From: an uncultured Odoribacter sp.
GTDB lineage: Bacteria; Bacteroidota; Bacteroidia; Bacteroidales; Marinifilaceae
Reading direction: 5' to 3'
Assembly (NCBI GenBank): GCA_910588375.1
Contig: CAJUQA010000020.1
Span: forward strand, 1-56,121
Length of the DNA stretch: 56,121 nucleotides
The notes beneath the pieces are model-generated. The model did no database searches. It worked only from the letters and a program-made list of their open reading frames with translations, and was not told where the DNA came from. Both the position numbers and the translations under genes were made by a program. Shown one piece after another: positions 18,501-26,385 of this stretch; position 1 is the first letter of the stretch, and every line of letters begins with the position of its first letter.

Positions 18501-18787
18501 ACCAGAATAAGAATAAACAGACAAGCGACCGCTATGTACAGAACGCAGCCTACTGCCGTCTAAAAAACCTGACCATCAGTTACGACCTGCCTGCTCCGCT
18601 AATTGAAAAAATCGGCTTGCAAAAAGTACAGGTTTTCTTCTCCGGTGAAAATCTGCTGACATTCACCAAACTGAAAGGCATGTTCGACCCGGAAGCCATC
18701 TTCACATCAGACAGTTATTCCGGTGAAGGCGGAAAGAACTATCCGATGAACCGCGTCGTATCCTGTGGTTTAGTTGTTAATTTTTAA
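15533..18787 (+). CDS. SusC/RagA family TonB-linked outer-membrane transporter
   Basis: Outer-membrane importer of 1084 residues that works with a SusD lipoprotein to take up glycans or peptides, powered by TonB. It has a signal peptide (about residues 1-25), a carboxypeptidase-regulatory-like domain (GVVKDATGETIIGASVVVKE to YETQEVKW, about 40-108), and the SusC signature DEVVVVGYGVQKKVNLTGSV at about 122. The plug follows (GTLTLRGQGNLANNANPYVL, IENISVLKDAAACAIYGARA), then the beta-barrel to a C-terminal aromatic residue (VVNF). There is no N-terminal STN domain, so it is not the anti-sigma-coupled type. SusD follows after 11 nt. No promoter is visible between the right inverted-repeat arm and the start codon, which suggests control by the upstream segment. 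Confidence 0.97.
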   Translation: MTKHLRLAAMLFFSFFLCVGNYALAGKRTVGTFTEQQTGKCTGVVKDATGETIIGASVVVKETMNGSIIGTTTGIDGDFTLENIPMGSTIVISFIGYETQEVKWTGTPLNVILKGDSKTLDEVVVVGYGVQKKVNLTGSVASVKGDELERRPVVDATQSLQGLVPGLLVSNGDSGRPGGTGTLTLRGQGNLANNANPYVLVDGVEMSLSDVNPSDIENISVLKDAAACAIYGARAAYGVILVTTKKGQEGQMRVNYQGTVGWTTPTVLPDMVNSVDFAEFWNAGASNAGAPRKYSEEKIALLKQYIKDPNSVDPWFELPANSSMNPAFENSELGVGNTDYFKLHYKNWAFKQNHNLSLSGGGKKAQYYISGGYYGEEGILRYADIDYTRYNFAANLSSQITDWLKLKVNTKFMHSDQNTPFGDGGLSEGFYHSLARFAPTKAAVDPNGHFTELTMIPYLQSGTYTNTQRDRMNLTTGLEVQPVKNWFVFFDYTYKLMNVEYEALNVAPMIYGADGVTTSKGARDELGVSADGKFTRSYGRTRYQSVNLYTNYLFTLAERHNFTVMAGFQEEDNDYSYMKNSITGLYSTANPNVSMGTGDKFVQDTRNGWATRGFFGRINYDFDGRYLLEFNGRYDASSRFASGHRWGFFPSVSAGWNIHRENFMASTADVLSNLKLRASYGLLGNQAGAALYTFAATMSLNSGLGGYIYDDGRHSYTNAPGVVNPSTTWEKVESKNIGIDFGFFNNTLTGTFDVFQRETKDMLGPGVDFPDLFGASAPQTNNAEMRNRGWELALNYRGKIGADIHYSVGGSISDATAKVTKYANPTGTNPAGAWYTGKKVGEIWGYRADGLIQTQAEADEYNQKDLSFLSGALWTPGDVKYRDLNGDGAVNRGSNTLGDMGDMTVIGNTTPRYQYTVNGSIGWKGLNLSIMFQGVGKRDWNPGAAAYFWGWGPYAQVTVFKEHMNYWREDNRNAYYPKPYIHSAGGVGTYQNKNKQTSDRYVQNAAYCRLKNLTISYDLPAPLIEKIGLQKVQVFFSGENLLTFTKLKGMFDPEAIFTSDSYSGEGGKNYPMNRVVSCGLVVNF

Positions 18788-18798
18788 GGTATAAACTC

Positions 18799-20613
18799 AT
18801 GAAAAAGATACATATATTTTTAAGTTTGGCACTGGCACTCAGCCTCACGGCTTGTTACGATCTGGACAAACTTCCCGAAGGCCAATTGTCCACCGCCGAT
18901 CCGTTCAACAGTGTCGGAGAAATCAGAAATTACCTCGACCAGTTTTATGAAACAGGTGTCCGGGCACAAGATTTTGCAACCGGAGGCAATAGCGGCATTG
19001 CCGGCTACGATTCGCATAGCGATAATATGTCCGGTTCTTCCGCCAGCACCCGGTTAGACGGGCAAACCGCATTAAGCAATGCAAGCGCGTTAAACAACTA
19101 CACCCACATCCGCAACGTCAATTTCCTGATATGCAACATTGACAATTGCAAGGAAAAAGGGAATCCGTTATACAACCAATATGTCGGAGAGGCCTACTAC
19201 TTCCGCGCATGGTACTACTATTCCATGTTTGTCAATTACGGTCCGCTAACGTGGATAAACAAACCGCTTGACCCGAATCTGGAAGAAATGCAATTGCCCC
19301 GCGACAGCCGTACCGTAATAACGGACAGCATCCTTGCCGACTTGGACAAAGCGATATTTTACCTGACTGCCAAAAACAACAGTGCCTCCATGCGTATCCA
19401 CAAAGACGTGGCGCGCGCATTAAAGAGCGAAGTGGCACTGTTTGAAGCGACTTGGGAAAAATACCACAAAGCCAAAAATGACAAATTCTACGACCCCACG
19501 GTAACCGACCAGAAAATCAAAGATTATCTCACCCAAGCCGCCAATGCGGCAAAAGAGGTCATGGACCGGGGCGTATGGGCTATCTACTCCACCGGCAATG
19601 AACTCGACGACTACCGCGTCATGTTCCAAACGGCTGACTTATCGGACAACAAGGAAATCCTGTGGTTCAAAAAATATGACGGCGACCAAATCGGAAACAA
19701 CGTAACCCGTTATCTGAACAAAGGCGGTGGGGCCTGCGGAGTTACCGCCTCATTGGTGGACGACTACCTGACCATTGACGGCCGTCCTTTCTTGGGACAG
19801 GAAAAAACCGAAGCGCAAAAAGTATTCGGAAACGAACTGTTGCCTACCGTACGTGACCCGCGTCTGTCACAGACCGTTTGCATTCCGGGGCAAATCCTTC
19901 GTCCGGATGACGATGCCTACGTAGTACCGCCGTTAAACGGAGGCTCCTACTTCCAGAACACAACCGGTTTCTCGCTCCTGAAACACGTTCAAATCGACTA
20001 TACCGGTAATCTGGATGCCGAATTCAAGGGTTCCACCCCTGCCATACAGTTCCGTTATGCCGACATATTACTGAACTATGCAGAGGCACTTGCCGAACTG
20101 GACGGTGCCGCCAATGCCGCACTGATTATCGCAGCCTTACAACCGTTGCGCGACCGCGTAGGCATGCCCGCCGTTGATTTCGACCGGGAATACAACCAAG
20201 ACCCCGACTATCCTTTCAACGGACTGGACAAATACATCCAAGCCGTACGCCGCGAACGCCGCGTAGAAAAAGCCTGCGAAGGACGCCGTTTGGAAGACAT
20301 CCTGCGCTGGGCTGCCGCCGAAGAACTGATTGTAGGTAAATGGGCAAAAGGCGCGCTGTTCATCGGCAGCAACCTTGAAAACCATGAACAATACAAACAA
20401 GGGGAAAATCCCCTCATTTATGATCAGGCAACCGGCAACAACCTTTACCTGAGCGGACAGCCGGGAGACGCATTGCGTTACATCATTCCCTGTAACCCCG
20501 ACGGACATCCGAACGGTTTGGGATTCGACGTCAATCGCGACTACCTGTTACCGATTCAGCAGCGTATGCTGTCACTGACCGGTAACCTTTGGGTACAAAA
20601 CCCGGGATGGTAA
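18799..20613 (+). CDS. SusD/RagB family nutrient-binding outer-membrane lipoprotein
   Basis: Surface lipoprotein of 604 residues that caps the SusC barrel and captures the ligand. The signal ends in a lipobox (SLTAC, cysteine about residue 19), followed by YDLDKLPEGQLSTADPF. TPR-type helices appear in the middle (YVGEAYYFRAWYYYSMFVNY, ARALKSEVALFEATWEKY). The C-terminal SusD signature is present (FRYADILLNYAEALAEL, YIQAVRRERRVEKACEGRR, LEDILRW, YLLPIQQRMLSLTGNLWVQN). It is co-transcribed with susC and ends just before a strong terminator. The nearby convergent GH20 gene suggests, but does not prove, a hexosamine-containing glycan as ligand. Confidence 0.96.
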   Translation: MKKIHIFLSLALALSLTACYDLDKLPEGQLSTADPFNSVGEIRNYLDQFYETGVRAQDFATGGNSGIAGYDSHSDNMSGSSASTRLDGQTALSNASALNNYTHIRNVNFLICNIDNCKEKGNPLYNQYVGEAYYFRAWYYYSMFVNYGPLTWINKPLDPNLEEMQLPRDSRTVITDSILADLDKAIFYLTAKNNSASMRIHKDVARALKSEVALFEATWEKYHKAKNDKFYDPTVTDQKIKDYLTQAANAAKEVMDRGVWAIYSTGNELDDYRVMFQTADLSDNKEILWFKKYDGDQIGNNVTRYLNKGGGACGVTASLVDDYLTIDGRPFLGQEKTEAQKVFGNELLPTVRDPRLSQTVCIPGQILRPDDDAYVVPPLNGGSYFQNTTGFSLLKHVQIDYTGNLDAEFKGSTPAIQFRYADILLNYAEALAELDGAANAALIIAALQPLRDRVGMPAVDFDREYNQDPDYPFNGLDKYIQAVRRERRVEKACEGRRLEDILRWAAAEELIVGKWAKGALFIGSNLENHEQYKQGENPLIYDQATGNNLYLSGQPGDALRYIIPCNPDGHPNGLGFDVNRDYLLPIQQRMLSLTGNLWVQNPGW

Positions 20614-20628
20614 TCATTTGTTTAAACT

Positions 20629-20658
20629 AAAAAGGGCAGTGTTTTCACTGCCCTTTTT
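20629..20658. terminator. Terminator shared by susD and the GH20 gene
   Basis: Perfect 13-bp stem (20629-20641 with 20646-20658) around TTTT, with A and T runs on both sides, so it can serve both convergent genes. Confidence 0.88.
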
Positions 20659-22295
20659 TATTCCGCCTTTTGATAGGCTTCTTCTATATCCTGCTTATAG
20701 TGGTATCCCCTCAAGGTGTAAATATCCAACTGATGACGGAGGCGTTTCAGGAAATCGTCCAAATCCTTCTTTTCGGGTTCCGTCCACTGAATCTCACACA
20801 ACGCGGAAATCCGGGGCATCATCTGCCATTCCATTTTCACGCTGTCCTTGGTCCATTCCGTCCAGATACAGCCCTGTGCGCCGATGATGTTCTGTCTCTC
20901 CTGTTCGGTCAAAGTGTCTGCCACCGGTTCAAAGTTGTACACTCGCCCCACGCTGTTTACGCCCGTCAATCGGTTATTCCGCGGGTTACTTAAATAAAGG
21001 TACATAATCGGCGTGATAATCGTTTTATGGTTCAACTGCGCCGATTTGATTCCGGCATTCACGCTTGTCCACGCCATGACGGTGGAGGTTGCCGTCGGAT
21101 GCCCTTCCAAGATTTCATCCCAACCCAGCATCTTGCGTCCGCGGGCGTTGATGACTTTTTCCACTTCCCCCATAAAATAGGTTTGGAGCTGGTCTTCCTT
21201 CGTATGGCCGGGCGTGGTCTTCAACCCCAATTCCCGGATTTTGGCCTGACACTTGCGGCAGGCTTTCCAACGCACTTTCGGGCATTCGTCCCCGCCGATA
21301 TGAATGTATTCCGACGGAAATATGTCCATGATTTCCTCCAGCACGTCTTTGGCGAACTGAAGCGTTTTGGGATTTCCCCCACACAAGACGTCTTCCAGCA
21401 CCCCGAAACGGGTAGCCACTTCATACGGTCCGCCCGTACAGCCCAGTTCCGGATAGGATGCCAACGCCGCCAGCATGTGTCCCGGCATATCGATTTCCGG
21501 AATGACGGTGATGAAACGTTCCGCCGCATAGCGCACAATCTCTTTCGCCTCCTCCTGTGTATAAAAACCGCTCACCGGCACGCCGTCGTACTCTTTGGAC
21601 CCGGGGGCGGTGATTGTCTCTTTCCGGTATGAACCGACCTCCGTCAGGCGCGGGTATTTCTTTATCTCGATGCGCCACCCTTGGTCTTCCGTCAGGTGCC
21701 AATGGAAATAGTTGATATTGTGCAATGCGAGCATATCGATAATCTCTTTCAAATAATCGACAGAGAAGAAGTGCCGCCCGACGTCCACCAAGAATCCCCG
21801 GTAGCCGAAACGCGGATAATCTTTGACCGTTCCGGCAGGAAGGGAAGCCAGTGCCTGTCCCTGCGTGAGGGGAAGAGCCTTGTAAATCGTCTGTATGCCG
21901 TAAAATACAGCCGCTTCCGTTGCCCCTTTCAAAATTACTTTCCCAGCGTCCACGGTCAGTTCATAGCCTTCCGGATGCGCAATACTCTTATCCACTTCCA
22001 GCACAATCCGGTTTTTGCCCTTTGTAGAAGTCGAAACTTTCACCTCCGTGCCGCTCGCCTCTTTGATATAGGAAGCCAAAAACCGCGCCGTCCGTTCCAA
22101 CTTTTCATTCCCTGCCGAATAACACACCTGCGTGGACGGTTTGATTACAAACGGAGCGGCGTCCGCCACCTCCTCCACTTCCTGCGGCAGGGGAATGACC
22201 CGAAGGCTTCCCGTTTCCACCTTTTTTCCCGTACAGGCCACCGCACCCCATACAAGGGCGCACACAGCCAACTTTTTCAAATAGATACTCTTCAT
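20658..22295 (-). CDS. GH20 beta-N-acetylhexosaminidase lipoprotein
   Basis: Releases terminal GlcNAc or GalNAc from glycans such as mucin O-glycans or N-glycan ends. The 545-residue chain begins with a lipoprotein signal (GAVACTGKK, cysteine about residue 21). A GH20b-type domain follows, then the catalytic barrel with YRGFLVDVGRHFFSVDYLKE, HWHLTEDQGWRIEIKKYP, IPEIDMPGHMLA and HIGGDECPKVRWKAC. The Asp-Glu pair of the last motif is the catalytic pair of the substrate-assisted mechanism. Later barrel motifs (MLGWDEILEG, AWTSVNAG, GAQGCIWTEW) are intact. It is convergent with susCD rather than in its operon. Two candidate promoters lie about 35-55 bp upstream. Confidence 0.96.
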   Translation of the reverse strand: MKSIYLKKLAVCALVWGAVACTGKKVETGSLRVIPLPQEVEEVADAAPFVIKPSTQVCYSAGNEKLERTARFLASYIKEASGTEVKVSTSTKGKNRIVLEVDKSIAHPEGYELTVDAGKVILKGATEAAVFYGIQTIYKALPLTQGQALASLPAGTVKDYPRFGYRGFLVDVGRHFFSVDYLKEIIDMLALHNINYFHWHLTEDQGWRIEIKKYPRLTEVGSYRKETITAPGSKEYDGVPVSGFYTQEEAKEIVRYAAERFITVIPEIDMPGHMLAALASYPELGCTGGPYEVATRFGVLEDVLCGGNPKTLQFAKDVLEEIMDIFPSEYIHIGGDECPKVRWKACRKCQAKIRELGLKTTPGHTKEDQLQTYFMGEVEKVINARGRKMLGWDEILEGHPTATSTVMAWTSVNAGIKSAQLNHKTIITPIMYLYLSNPRNNRLTGVNSVGRVYNFEPVADTLTEQERQNIIGAQGCIWTEWTKDSVKMEWQMMPRISALCEIQWTEPEKKDLDDFLKRLRHQLDIYTLRGYHYKQDIEEAYQKAE

Positions 22296-22335
22296 CGTTT
22301 ATTAAAATTAAATTTATTCACCACATATATATCGA

Positions 22336-22351
22336 CAAATATACAAATTTA
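22336..22351 (-). promoter_or_regulatory. Two adjacent candidate -7 boxes for the GH20 gene
   Basis: On the minus strand TATATTTG (22343-22336) and TAAATTTG (22351-22344) both match TAnnTTTG. Starts would fall near 22329 and 22337, 34-42 nt before the start codon at 22295. Confidence 0.45.
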
Positions 22352-22369
22352 AGTAAAAGAGTTAAAAGG

Positions 22370-22400
22370 TTGAAAAGAGGAGTAAAAAACGTTACCTTTG
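22370..22400 (+). promoter_or_regulatory. Candidate promoter of the MFS gene
   Basis: TTG at 22370-22372 and TACCTTTG at 22393-22400 with a 20-bp spacer fit the Bacteroidetes -33/-7 pattern. Predicted start near 22407, about 28 nt before the ATG at 22435. Confidence 0.55.
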
Positions 22401-22434
22401 GCCGTATGTAAATATACATTATCAAATAAAAATT

Positions 22435-24093
22435 ATGACTGAAAAAATCCAACAAACTCTCAGAGATTCAGCAGCTGCCCGGTGGACAGTACTTTTGCTC
22501 CTGGCATTTGCCATGTTTTGTTCATACATTTTTATGGACATCCTTTCACCTATAAAAGACTTGATGCAATCCACCCGCGGTTGGGACTCCACCGCTTTCG
22601 GAACGATGCAAGGTTCGGAAACATTCCTGAACGTCTTTGTCTTCTTCCTTATTTTCGCAGGTATCATACTGGATAAAATGGGAGTGCGTTTCACTGCCAT
22701 TCTCTCCGGCATTGTCATGCTCATCGGTGCGTCCCTCAACTGGTATGCCGTTACGGCCGCATTCCAAGGCAGCAGTCTGGAAGCATGGTTCAACAACAAT
22801 CTGAACTACATCCCCGGTTTCGACGAACTGGGCATCTCTCCCTTCTACCGCGGCATGCCCGCCTCGGCCAAATTTGCCGCAGTGGGTTTCATGATATTCG
22901 GCTGCGGGGTGGAAATGGCCGGCATCACGGTATCGCGCGGAATTGTGAAATGGTTCAAAGGCCGGGAAATGGCGTTGGCCATGGGTTCCGAAATGGCACT
23001 GGCTCGTTTGGGGGTAGCCACCTGTATGATATTCTCCCCGGTGTTTGCCAAACTGGGCGGTAACATTGACGTTTCGCGCTCCGTAGCTTTCGGGGTCATC
23101 CTGTTGCTCATCGCCCTCATCATGTTTATCGTCTACTTCTTCATGGACAAAAAACTCGACGCCCAGACCGGCGAAGCCGAAGAAAAAGACGACCCTTTCA
23201 AAATTAGTGATTTGGGAAAAATCCTTTCCAGCAGCGGATTCTGGTTGGTCGCCCTGCTTTGCGTATTGTATTATTCCGCCATATTCCCGTTCCAGAAATA
23301 TGCGGTCAACATGTTGCAGTGCAACCTGACATTTACCACTGTCAATCCGGAATCATTCTGGGCCACCAACACGGTGACCATCATCCAATACGGCATCATG
23401 CTGATTGTAGCGGCGGCAGCTTTTGCCAGCAATTTCTCCAAAAACAAGAATACGAAAAACGGCCTGCTGGCAGCGGCTGTGATCGCTTTGGTCATCTTCT
23501 GCTACATGGGCTACATGCGTCAGAGCGCCGAAACGGTATTCGCCGTATTCCCCTTGCTGGCAGTGGGCATCACCCCTATTTTAGGAAACTATGTCGACCA
23601 TAAAGGGAAAGCGGCTTCCATGCTTGTCATCGGCTCCGTACTGCTTATCCTTTGCCACCTTACATTCGCATTCGTATTGCCTGCCTTCAAAGGCAATGCC
23701 GTGGGAGGCATCATCATTGCTTACCTTACCATTCTTGTTTTGGGAGCCAGTTTCTCCTTGGTACCCGCCTCTTTGTGGCCCAGTGTACCGAAACTGGTAG
23801 ATGCCAAAATTATCGGTAGTGCCTACGCCCTTATCTTCTGGATACAGAACATCGGTTTGTGGCTCTTCCCGCTGTTGATTGGCAAAGTATTGGACAAAAC
23901 CAACCCGCAACTGGTAGCCCAATTGCAAAACGGAACCATCAGTCCGGAAGAAGCGGCCATCTCGTACAACTACACAGCTCCCTTGGTAATGCTTGCCTGT
24001 CTGGGCGTGGCCGCCCTGATATTGGGATTCGTGCTGAAAGCCATTGACAAGAAAAAAGGATACGGACTGGAACTGCCGAACATCAAAGACTAA
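22435..24093 (+). CDS. Major facilitator superfamily transporter
   Basis: Polytopic inner-membrane carrier of 552 residues with twelve or more hydrophobic segments. Typical MFS landmarks include the loop after TM2 (ILDKMGVRFTA), paired glycine-rich helices, and a long central charged loop (residues about 240-260, rich in Asp, Glu and Lys). It is longer than a classical 400-450-residue MFS protein and resembles the MFSD1-like group common in Bacteroidales; that closer placement is from memory. The substrate is unknown. The gene is monocistronic, with its own promoter and terminator. Its position between a hexosaminidase and an unrelated flavoprotein gives only weak support for a sugar substrate. 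Confidence 0.85.
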   Translation: MTEKIQQTLRDSAAARWTVLLLLAFAMFCSYIFMDILSPIKDLMQSTRGWDSTAFGTMQGSETFLNVFVFFLIFAGIILDKMGVRFTAILSGIVMLIGASLNWYAVTAAFQGSSLEAWFNNNLNYIPGFDELGISPFYRGMPASAKFAAVGFMIFGCGVEMAGITVSRGIVKWFKGREMALAMGSEMALARLGVATCMIFSPVFAKLGGNIDVSRSVAFGVILLLIALIMFIVYFFMDKKLDAQTGEAEEKDDPFKISDLGKILSSSGFWLVALLCVLYYSAIFPFQKYAVNMLQCNLTFTTVNPESFWATNTVTIIQYGIMLIVAAAAFASNFSKNKNTKNGLLAAAVIALVIFCYMGYMRQSAETVFAVFPLLAVGITPILGNYVDHKGKAASMLVIGSVLLILCHLTFAFVLPAFKGNAVGGIIIAYLTILVLGASFSLVPASLWPSVPKLVDAKIIGSAYALIFWIQNIGLWLFPLLIGKVLDKTNPQLVAQLQNGTISPEEAAISYNYTAPLVMLACLGVAALILGFVLKAIDKKKGYGLELPNIKD

Positions 24094-24112
24094 ACAACTC
24101 AATAGATTACAG

Positions 24113-24146
24113 AATAGCGGAAACATCGGATTTCCGCTATTTTTTT
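24113..24146 (+). terminator. Terminator after the MFS gene
   Basis: Perfect 11-bp stem (24113-24123 with 24131-24141), 7-nt loop, followed by a T run. Confidence 0.87.
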
Positions 24147-24147
24147 G

Positions 24148-24155
24148 TAAATTTG
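24148..24155 (+). promoter_or_regulatory. Candidate -7 box of the nitronate monooxygenase-like gene
   Basis: TAAATTTG matches TAnnTTTG, immediately after the preceding terminator. Predicted start near 24162, 17 nt before the ATG at 24179. Confidence 0.45.
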
Positions 24156-24178
24156 TTAACTCTTAAATCAAGGGCAAC

Positions 24179-25132
24179 ATGACAAACAGAATTACCGAAT
24201 TATTCAACATCCGCTACCCTATTATCCAAGGAGGGATGGTGTGGTGCAGCGGCTGGCGGTTAGCCTCGGCAGTCAGCAACGAAGGCGGTTTGGGATTACT
24301 TGGAGCAGGTTCCATGCACCCGGAAACCCTCATCGACCACATCCGCAAGATGAAAACCGCCACCGACAAGCCCTGGGGGGTAAACGTCCCGCTCCTTTAT
24401 CCGGAAATAGAGCGGCTCATGGAGATTCTGAAAAAAGAAGAAGTGAAAATTGTCTTCACCTCCGCCGGAAGTCCTAAAAAATGGACTCCTTATCTGAAAG
24501 AAGCAGGTATAATCGTCGTACACGTTGTCAGCAACACCACTTTCGCCCGCAAATGCGAAGAAGCAGGCGTTGATGCCATTGTCGCCGAAGGTTTTGAAGC
24601 AGGAGGTCACAACGGCAGGGAAGAAACCACCACGCTGGCACTCATTCCCGCTATTGCCACCCAATGTTCATTGCCTCTCATTGCTGCCGGAGGCATCGCT
24701 TCCGGGAAAGCCATTGCCGCCGTGATGATGCTTGGTGCAGAAGGCGTACAGATAGGCAGCCGCTTTGCCGTTGCCGAAGAATCGTCCGCCCACCCCGCCT
24801 TTAAACAGAAAGTCCGGGAAACGGACGAAGGAGGAACCATGCTGACGTTAAAACAACTGGCTCCTACCCGGCTAATTAAAAATGAATTCTATGAAGAAAT
24901 CCGCCAACTGGAAGCTCAAGGTGCCAGCAAAGAAGCCATCCAAAACCTATTAGGGAAAGGACGAGCCAAAAAAGGCATCTTTGAAGGCAACCTGACGGAA
25001 GGAGAATTGGAAATCGGACAGGCTGCCTCTATGCTGAAACACCCCGAAACGGTCAAAGCCATTTTTCACGACCTGATTCAAGACTATAACCAAACAGTGG
25101 AAAAAATCAGTCATAATAACCTTTTATCTTAA
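24179..25132 (+). CDS. Nitronate monooxygenase / FabK-like FMN-dependent enoyl reductase family protein
   Basis: FMN-binding TIM-barrel enzyme of 317 residues. The start (YPIIQGGMVWCSGWRLASAV), the FMN-phosphate region (IAAGGIASGKAIAAVMMLGA, EGVQIGSRFAVAEES) and the active-site loop EGFEAGGHNGREE match the 2-nitropropane dioxygenase/FabK family. FabK carries out the last reduction of fatty-acid elongation, while nitronate monooxygenase oxidises nitronates such as propionate-3-nitronate; the two are hard to separate by eye. There are no fatty-acid genes nearby to help. Two M16 peptidase genes follow 15 nt downstream and may be co-transcribed. Confidence 0.83.
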   Translation: MTNRITELFNIRYPIIQGGMVWCSGWRLASAVSNEGGLGLLGAGSMHPETLIDHIRKMKTATDKPWGVNVPLLYPEIERLMEILKKEEVKIVFTSAGSPKKWTPYLKEAGIIVVHVVSNTTFARKCEEAGVDAIVAEGFEAGGHNGREETTTLALIPAIATQCSLPLIAAGGIASGKAIAAVMMLGAEGVQIGSRFAVAEESSAHPAFKQKVRETDEGGTMLTLKQLAPTRLIKNEFYEEIRQLEAQGASKEAIQNLLGKGRAKKGIFEGNLTEGELEIGQAASMLKHPETVKAIFHDLIQDYNQTVEKISHNNLLS

Positions 25133-25147
25133 CCACGCAGCCATCGC

Positions 25148-26383
25148 ATGATTCATTATACCCGCACACAGTTAGACAACGGCCTCACCGTCATTTGCCA
25201 CATGGACACCAACACGCCTTTCGTATGTGTCAATACCTTATATAAAGTCGGCGCCCGCAACGAATCGCCCGATAAAACAGGTTTCGCCCATCTCTTTGAA
25301 CACCTCATGTTCGGCGGTTCCGCCCACATCCCCGACTTCGACCGGGAAGTACAGGACGCCGGAGGCGACAGCAATGCCTATACCACCAATGATTACACCA
25401 ACTACTACATCACCATTCCGGCACCCAACATTGAAACCGCCCTGTGGCTGGAATCCGACCGGATGCTGGCGCTCCTGTTCTCACAACACGCACTGGATAT
25501 ACAGAAACAAGTCGTCATTGAAGAATACAAACAGCGCTATCTGAACGCTCCTTACGGGGACGTCTGGCTCAAACTGCGACCGCTGGCATACAAAGTCCAT
25601 CCTTACCGCTGGCCGACTATCGGCATCTCGCCCGAACATATAGAAAAAGCCACCTTGGACGACGTAAAAGACTTTTTTCATCAATATTACGCCCCCAATA
25701 ACGCCATTGTGTGCATCAGCGGAAACATTCAGGAAAACAAAGCACTGGAGCTCGTGAAAAAATGGTTCGGAGACATCCCTCCCACCTCCTATCCCGTACC
25801 CGTAATTCCACAAGAACCGGTACAAACCGAAAGTCGAAGACAAACCGACGAACACAATAACGTCCCCGTTGATGCTTTATATAAGGTATATCACATGGAC
25901 AGACGCCTGTCCGAAAATTTCTATTGCTGCGACATCATCTCCGACCTTTTATCCAACGGCCAATCCTCCCGGCTCTATCAAAACCTGATAAAAAACACCC
26001 GCCAATTCTCCGAAATAGACGCTTATGTCGGAGGTGAATACGACCCGGGACTATTCATCTTCTCCGGAAAAATCTCCGACAACACGTCCATCGAAAAAGC
26101 GGAAGAAGCCCTGCTGAACGAAATCACCGGATTCCTTCACGACCCGATTACCGACAGGGAATTTGAAAAGATACTCAACAAAACGGAAGCCCGTATCAGT
26201 TACAGCGAAATCAACTACCAAAACAAAGCCGCCAATCTGGCTTACTTTGAATTTCTAGGAGACATCGACCTCATCAACACCGAAAAAGCCCGGTATGAAA
26301 AAACAGACATCCGGCAAGTGAAAGAAACCGCACAACAGATTTTTCGTGCAGAAAATTGTTCCACCCTTTTATACCTGAAATAA
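25148..26383 (+). CDS. M16 family zinc metallopeptidase, catalytic subunit
   Basis: Peptidase of 411 residues related to mitochondrial processing peptidase beta and PqqF. The inverted zinc motif HLFEH is present near residue 48, with the downstream glutamate of the third ligand in the region VVIEEYKQRYLNAPYG. The R/Y substrate-binding motif region is near DLLSNGQSSRLYQNL. It has no signal peptide and should be cytoplasmic. The neighbouring gene, 3 nt downstream, encodes a homologue without the zinc motif, so the two probably form a heterodimeric chamber as in other bacterial M16B pairs. The substrate is unknown. Confidence 0.93.
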   Translation: MIHYTRTQLDNGLTVICHMDTNTPFVCVNTLYKVGARNESPDKTGFAHLFEHLMFGGSAHIPDFDREVQDAGGDSNAYTTNDYTNYYITIPAPNIETALWLESDRMLALLFSQHALDIQKQVVIEEYKQRYLNAPYGDVWLKLRPLAYKVHPYRWPTIGISPEHIEKATLDDVKDFFHQYYAPNNAIVCISGNIQENKALELVKKWFGDIPPTSYPVPVIPQEPVQTESRRQTDEHNNVPVDALYKVYHMDRRLSENFYCCDIISDLLSNGQSSRLYQNLIKNTRQFSEIDAYVGGEYDPGLFIFSGKISDNTSIEKAEEALLNEITGFLHDPITDREFEKILNKTEARISYSEINYQNKAANLAYFEFLGDIDLINTEKARYEKTDIRQVKETAQQIFRAENCSTLLYLK

Positions 26384-26385
26384 CC

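Noticed and set aside
21027..22352. Plus-strand ORFs of about 200 codons across the GH20 gene
   Set aside because: Antisense of an intact hexosaminidase with all catalytic motifs on the other strand.
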